Assembly (NCBI GenBank): GCA_902475515.1 | Contig: CABSAB010000082.1 | Span: 1 to 6,618 of the forward strand | Length of the DNA stretch: 6,618 nucleotides | Direction of reading: 5' to 3' | From: an uncultured Eubacteriales bacterium | Lineage (GTDB): Bacteria > Bacillota > Clostridia > Oscillospirales > Oscillospiraceae | Part shown: positions 5,478 to 6,618 of the stretch, piece by piece | Numbering within the stretch: the first letter of the stretch is position 1 | Layout: each line of letters begins with the position of its first letter | Position numbers and translations under genes: made by a program | The notes under the pieces: generated by a model | The model's input: only the letters and a program-made list of their open reading frames with translations | Told to the model about the DNA's origin: nothing | Database searches by the model: none

Positions 5478-6618
5478 ATGGCAGCAAACACCAAGGAGAT
5501 CTATGGCTCCATGGTATTCAACGAGCATGTGATGAAGGAGCGGCTTCCCAGCGCCACCTTTAAAAGCCTGAAGGCCACCATTGACGACGGAAAGCCCCTG
5601 GACCCAGATGTGGCCAACGTGGTGGCCAGCGTCATGCGGGACTGGGCCATTGAAAAAGGTGCCACCCACTATACCCACTGGTTCCAGCCGCTGACGGGCA
5701 TCACCTCGGAAAAGCATGACAGCTTCCTTTCGCCCATGGACGACGGCACGGCCATTATGGAATTCAAAGGCAAGGAGCTGATCCAGGGCGAGCCGGACGC
5801 GTCCAGCTTCCCCTCCGGCGGCCTGCGGGCCACCTGTGAGGCCCGGGGCTACACCGCCTGGGACCCCACCAGCTATGCCTTTGTGAAGGACGATGTGCTC
5901 TGCATCCCCACGGCGTTCTGCTCCTACACCGGAGAGGCCCTGGACAAAAAGACGCCCCTGCTCCGCTCCATGAAGGCCATCTCCACGGAGGCCTGCCGGG
6001 TGCTGCGGCTGTTTGGCAAGGAGTTTGAGCAGGTGACTGCCACGGTGGGGCCGGAACAGGAGTATTTTCTCATCCGCAAGGAGGACTATGCCCTCCGGGA
6101 GGATCTGATCCTCACGGGCCGCACCCTGTTTGGCCACTCCGCCGCCAAGGGGCAGGAGCTGGAGGAGCACTACTTCGGCGCGCTCCGCACGCAGGTCTCC
6201 GAGTTTATGAAGGATCTGGACCAGGAGCTGTGGAAGCTGGGCATCCCCGCCAAGACCAAGCACAACGAGGTGGCCCCTGCCCAGCATGAGCTGGCGCCGA
6301 TCTTTGACACGGCCAACAAGTCCATTGACTTTAATTTACTTACCATGGAGCTCATGAAGAAGGTGGCCGAGCGCCACGGTCTGGTGTGTCTCCAGCACGA
6401 GAAGCCCTTTGCGGGGGTCAACGGCTCCGGCAAGCACGACAACTGGTCCATCTCCGCCGGCAGCGAGAACCTGCTGGACCCCGGGGACACACCCATGGAC
6501 AATCTGCAGTTCCTGACATTCCTGGCGGCGGTGATCAAGGCCGTGGACGACTATCAGGACCTGCTTCGGGCCACGGTGGCCTCCCCCGGCAACGACCACC
6601 GGCTGGGGGCCGACGAGG
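5478..6618 (+). CDS. glnN: Glutamine synthetase type III (GSIII), 3'-partial
   Basis: The enzyme makes glutamine from glutamate, ammonium and ATP, the main ammonium assimilation step, in the cytosol as a large oligomer. The first 380 residues are visible. GSIII proteins are about 700 residues, so roughly half is missing at the right edge. The GSIII-specific N-terminal region is unmistakable: EIYGSMVFNEHVM (7-19), WAIEKGATHYTHWFQPLTG (56-74), KHDSFLSP (79-86), GEPDASSFPSGGLRATCEARGY (104-125). Catalytic-domain motifs follow: GPEQEYFLI (191-199, metal-binding Glu), KHNEVAPAQHELAP (261-274), GVNGSGKHDNWS (313-324, the metal/ATP loop) and SPGNDHRLGADE (369-380). The ATG at 5478 has AGGAG (5465-5469) 8 bases upstream and matches the usual start of the family. 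A strong promoter and a structured leader precede it. No frameshift is seen. The name glnN follows common use for GSIII; some genomes label it glnA. Confidence 0.97.
   Translation, partial: MAANTKEIYGSMVFNEHVMKERLPSATFKSLKATIDDGKPLDPDVANVVASVMRDWAIEKGATHYTHWFQPLTGITSEKHDSFLSPMDDGTAIMEFKGKELIQGEPDASSFPSGGLRATCEARGYTAWDPTSYAFVKDDVLCIPTAFCSYTGEALDKKTPLLRSMKAISTEACRVLRLFGKEFEQVTATVGPEQEYFLIRKEDYALREDLILTGRTLFGHSAAKGQELEEHYFGALRTQVSEFMKDLDQELWKLGIPAKTKHNEVAPAQHELAPIFDTANKSIDFNLLTMELMKKVAERHGLVCLQHEKPFAGVNGSGKHDNWSISAGSENLLDPGDTPMDNLQFLTFLAAVIKAVDDYQDLLRATVASPGNDHRLGADE

Noticed and set aside
4462..5532. A 356-codon open frame on the + strand opposite the lipoprotein gene and running into glnN
   Set aside because: Gly/Arg-rich composition typical of antisense frames in GC-rich DNA. 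It runs through the glnN promoter, leader and the start of glnN in another frame.
5373..6287. A 304-codon open frame on the - strand opposite glnN
   Set aside because: Antisense shadow of a clear GSIII coding sequence, with no ribosome binding site or recognisable domain.

Overview
The window looks like chromosomal DNA of a GC-rich Clostridia member (Bacillota). An Oscillospiraceae-type gut anaerobe is my best guess. The basis is a type III glutamine synthetase, a VanY-type carboxypeptidase, a LytTR regulator fused to a PAS domain, Gram-positive-style lipoprotein and Shine-Dalgarno signals, and GC-rich codons in most genes. The genus is inference. I see no rRNA, tRNA, insertion sequence, CRISPR array or phage gene.

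Layout from left to right: (1) the 3' part of a VanY-like D,D-carboxypeptidase gene (+), converging on (2) a MATE efflux transporter gene (-), with a shared two-way terminator between them at 591-624. (3) A divergent intergenic region at 2021-2180 carries a consensus promoter for the transporter. (4) A small acidic/basic helical protein (+) follows, probably a degenerate ferritin-like protein. (5) A SAM-dependent methyltransferase (+) comes next and converges on (6) a LytTR-PAS regulator (-), with a perfect 14-bp hairpin terminator between them at 3528-3561. (7) An AT-rich region at 4300-4512 holds a near-consensus promoter for the regulator and a 12-bp direct repeat. (8) A predicted lipoprotein (-) of unknown function is divergent from (9) the 5' part of a type III glutamine synthetase gene (glnN, +), which runs off the window. 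Its roughly 100-nt leader has a strong promoter and RNA secondary structure.

The genes do not form one pathway. Most are single-gene transcription units bounded by promoters and terminators. VanY trims peptidoglycan stem peptides, MATE exports small molecules, and GSIII assimilates ammonium. The LytTR-PAS protein may be a one-component sensor-regulator, but its targets cannot be read from here beyond a possible link to its own promoter. I found no convincing new multi-gene system. The most interesting points are the structured glnN leader, which may be an ANTAR-type antitermination target, the LytTR-PAS regulator with its repeated upstream element, and the ferritin-like protein that has lost its metal-ligand pattern.
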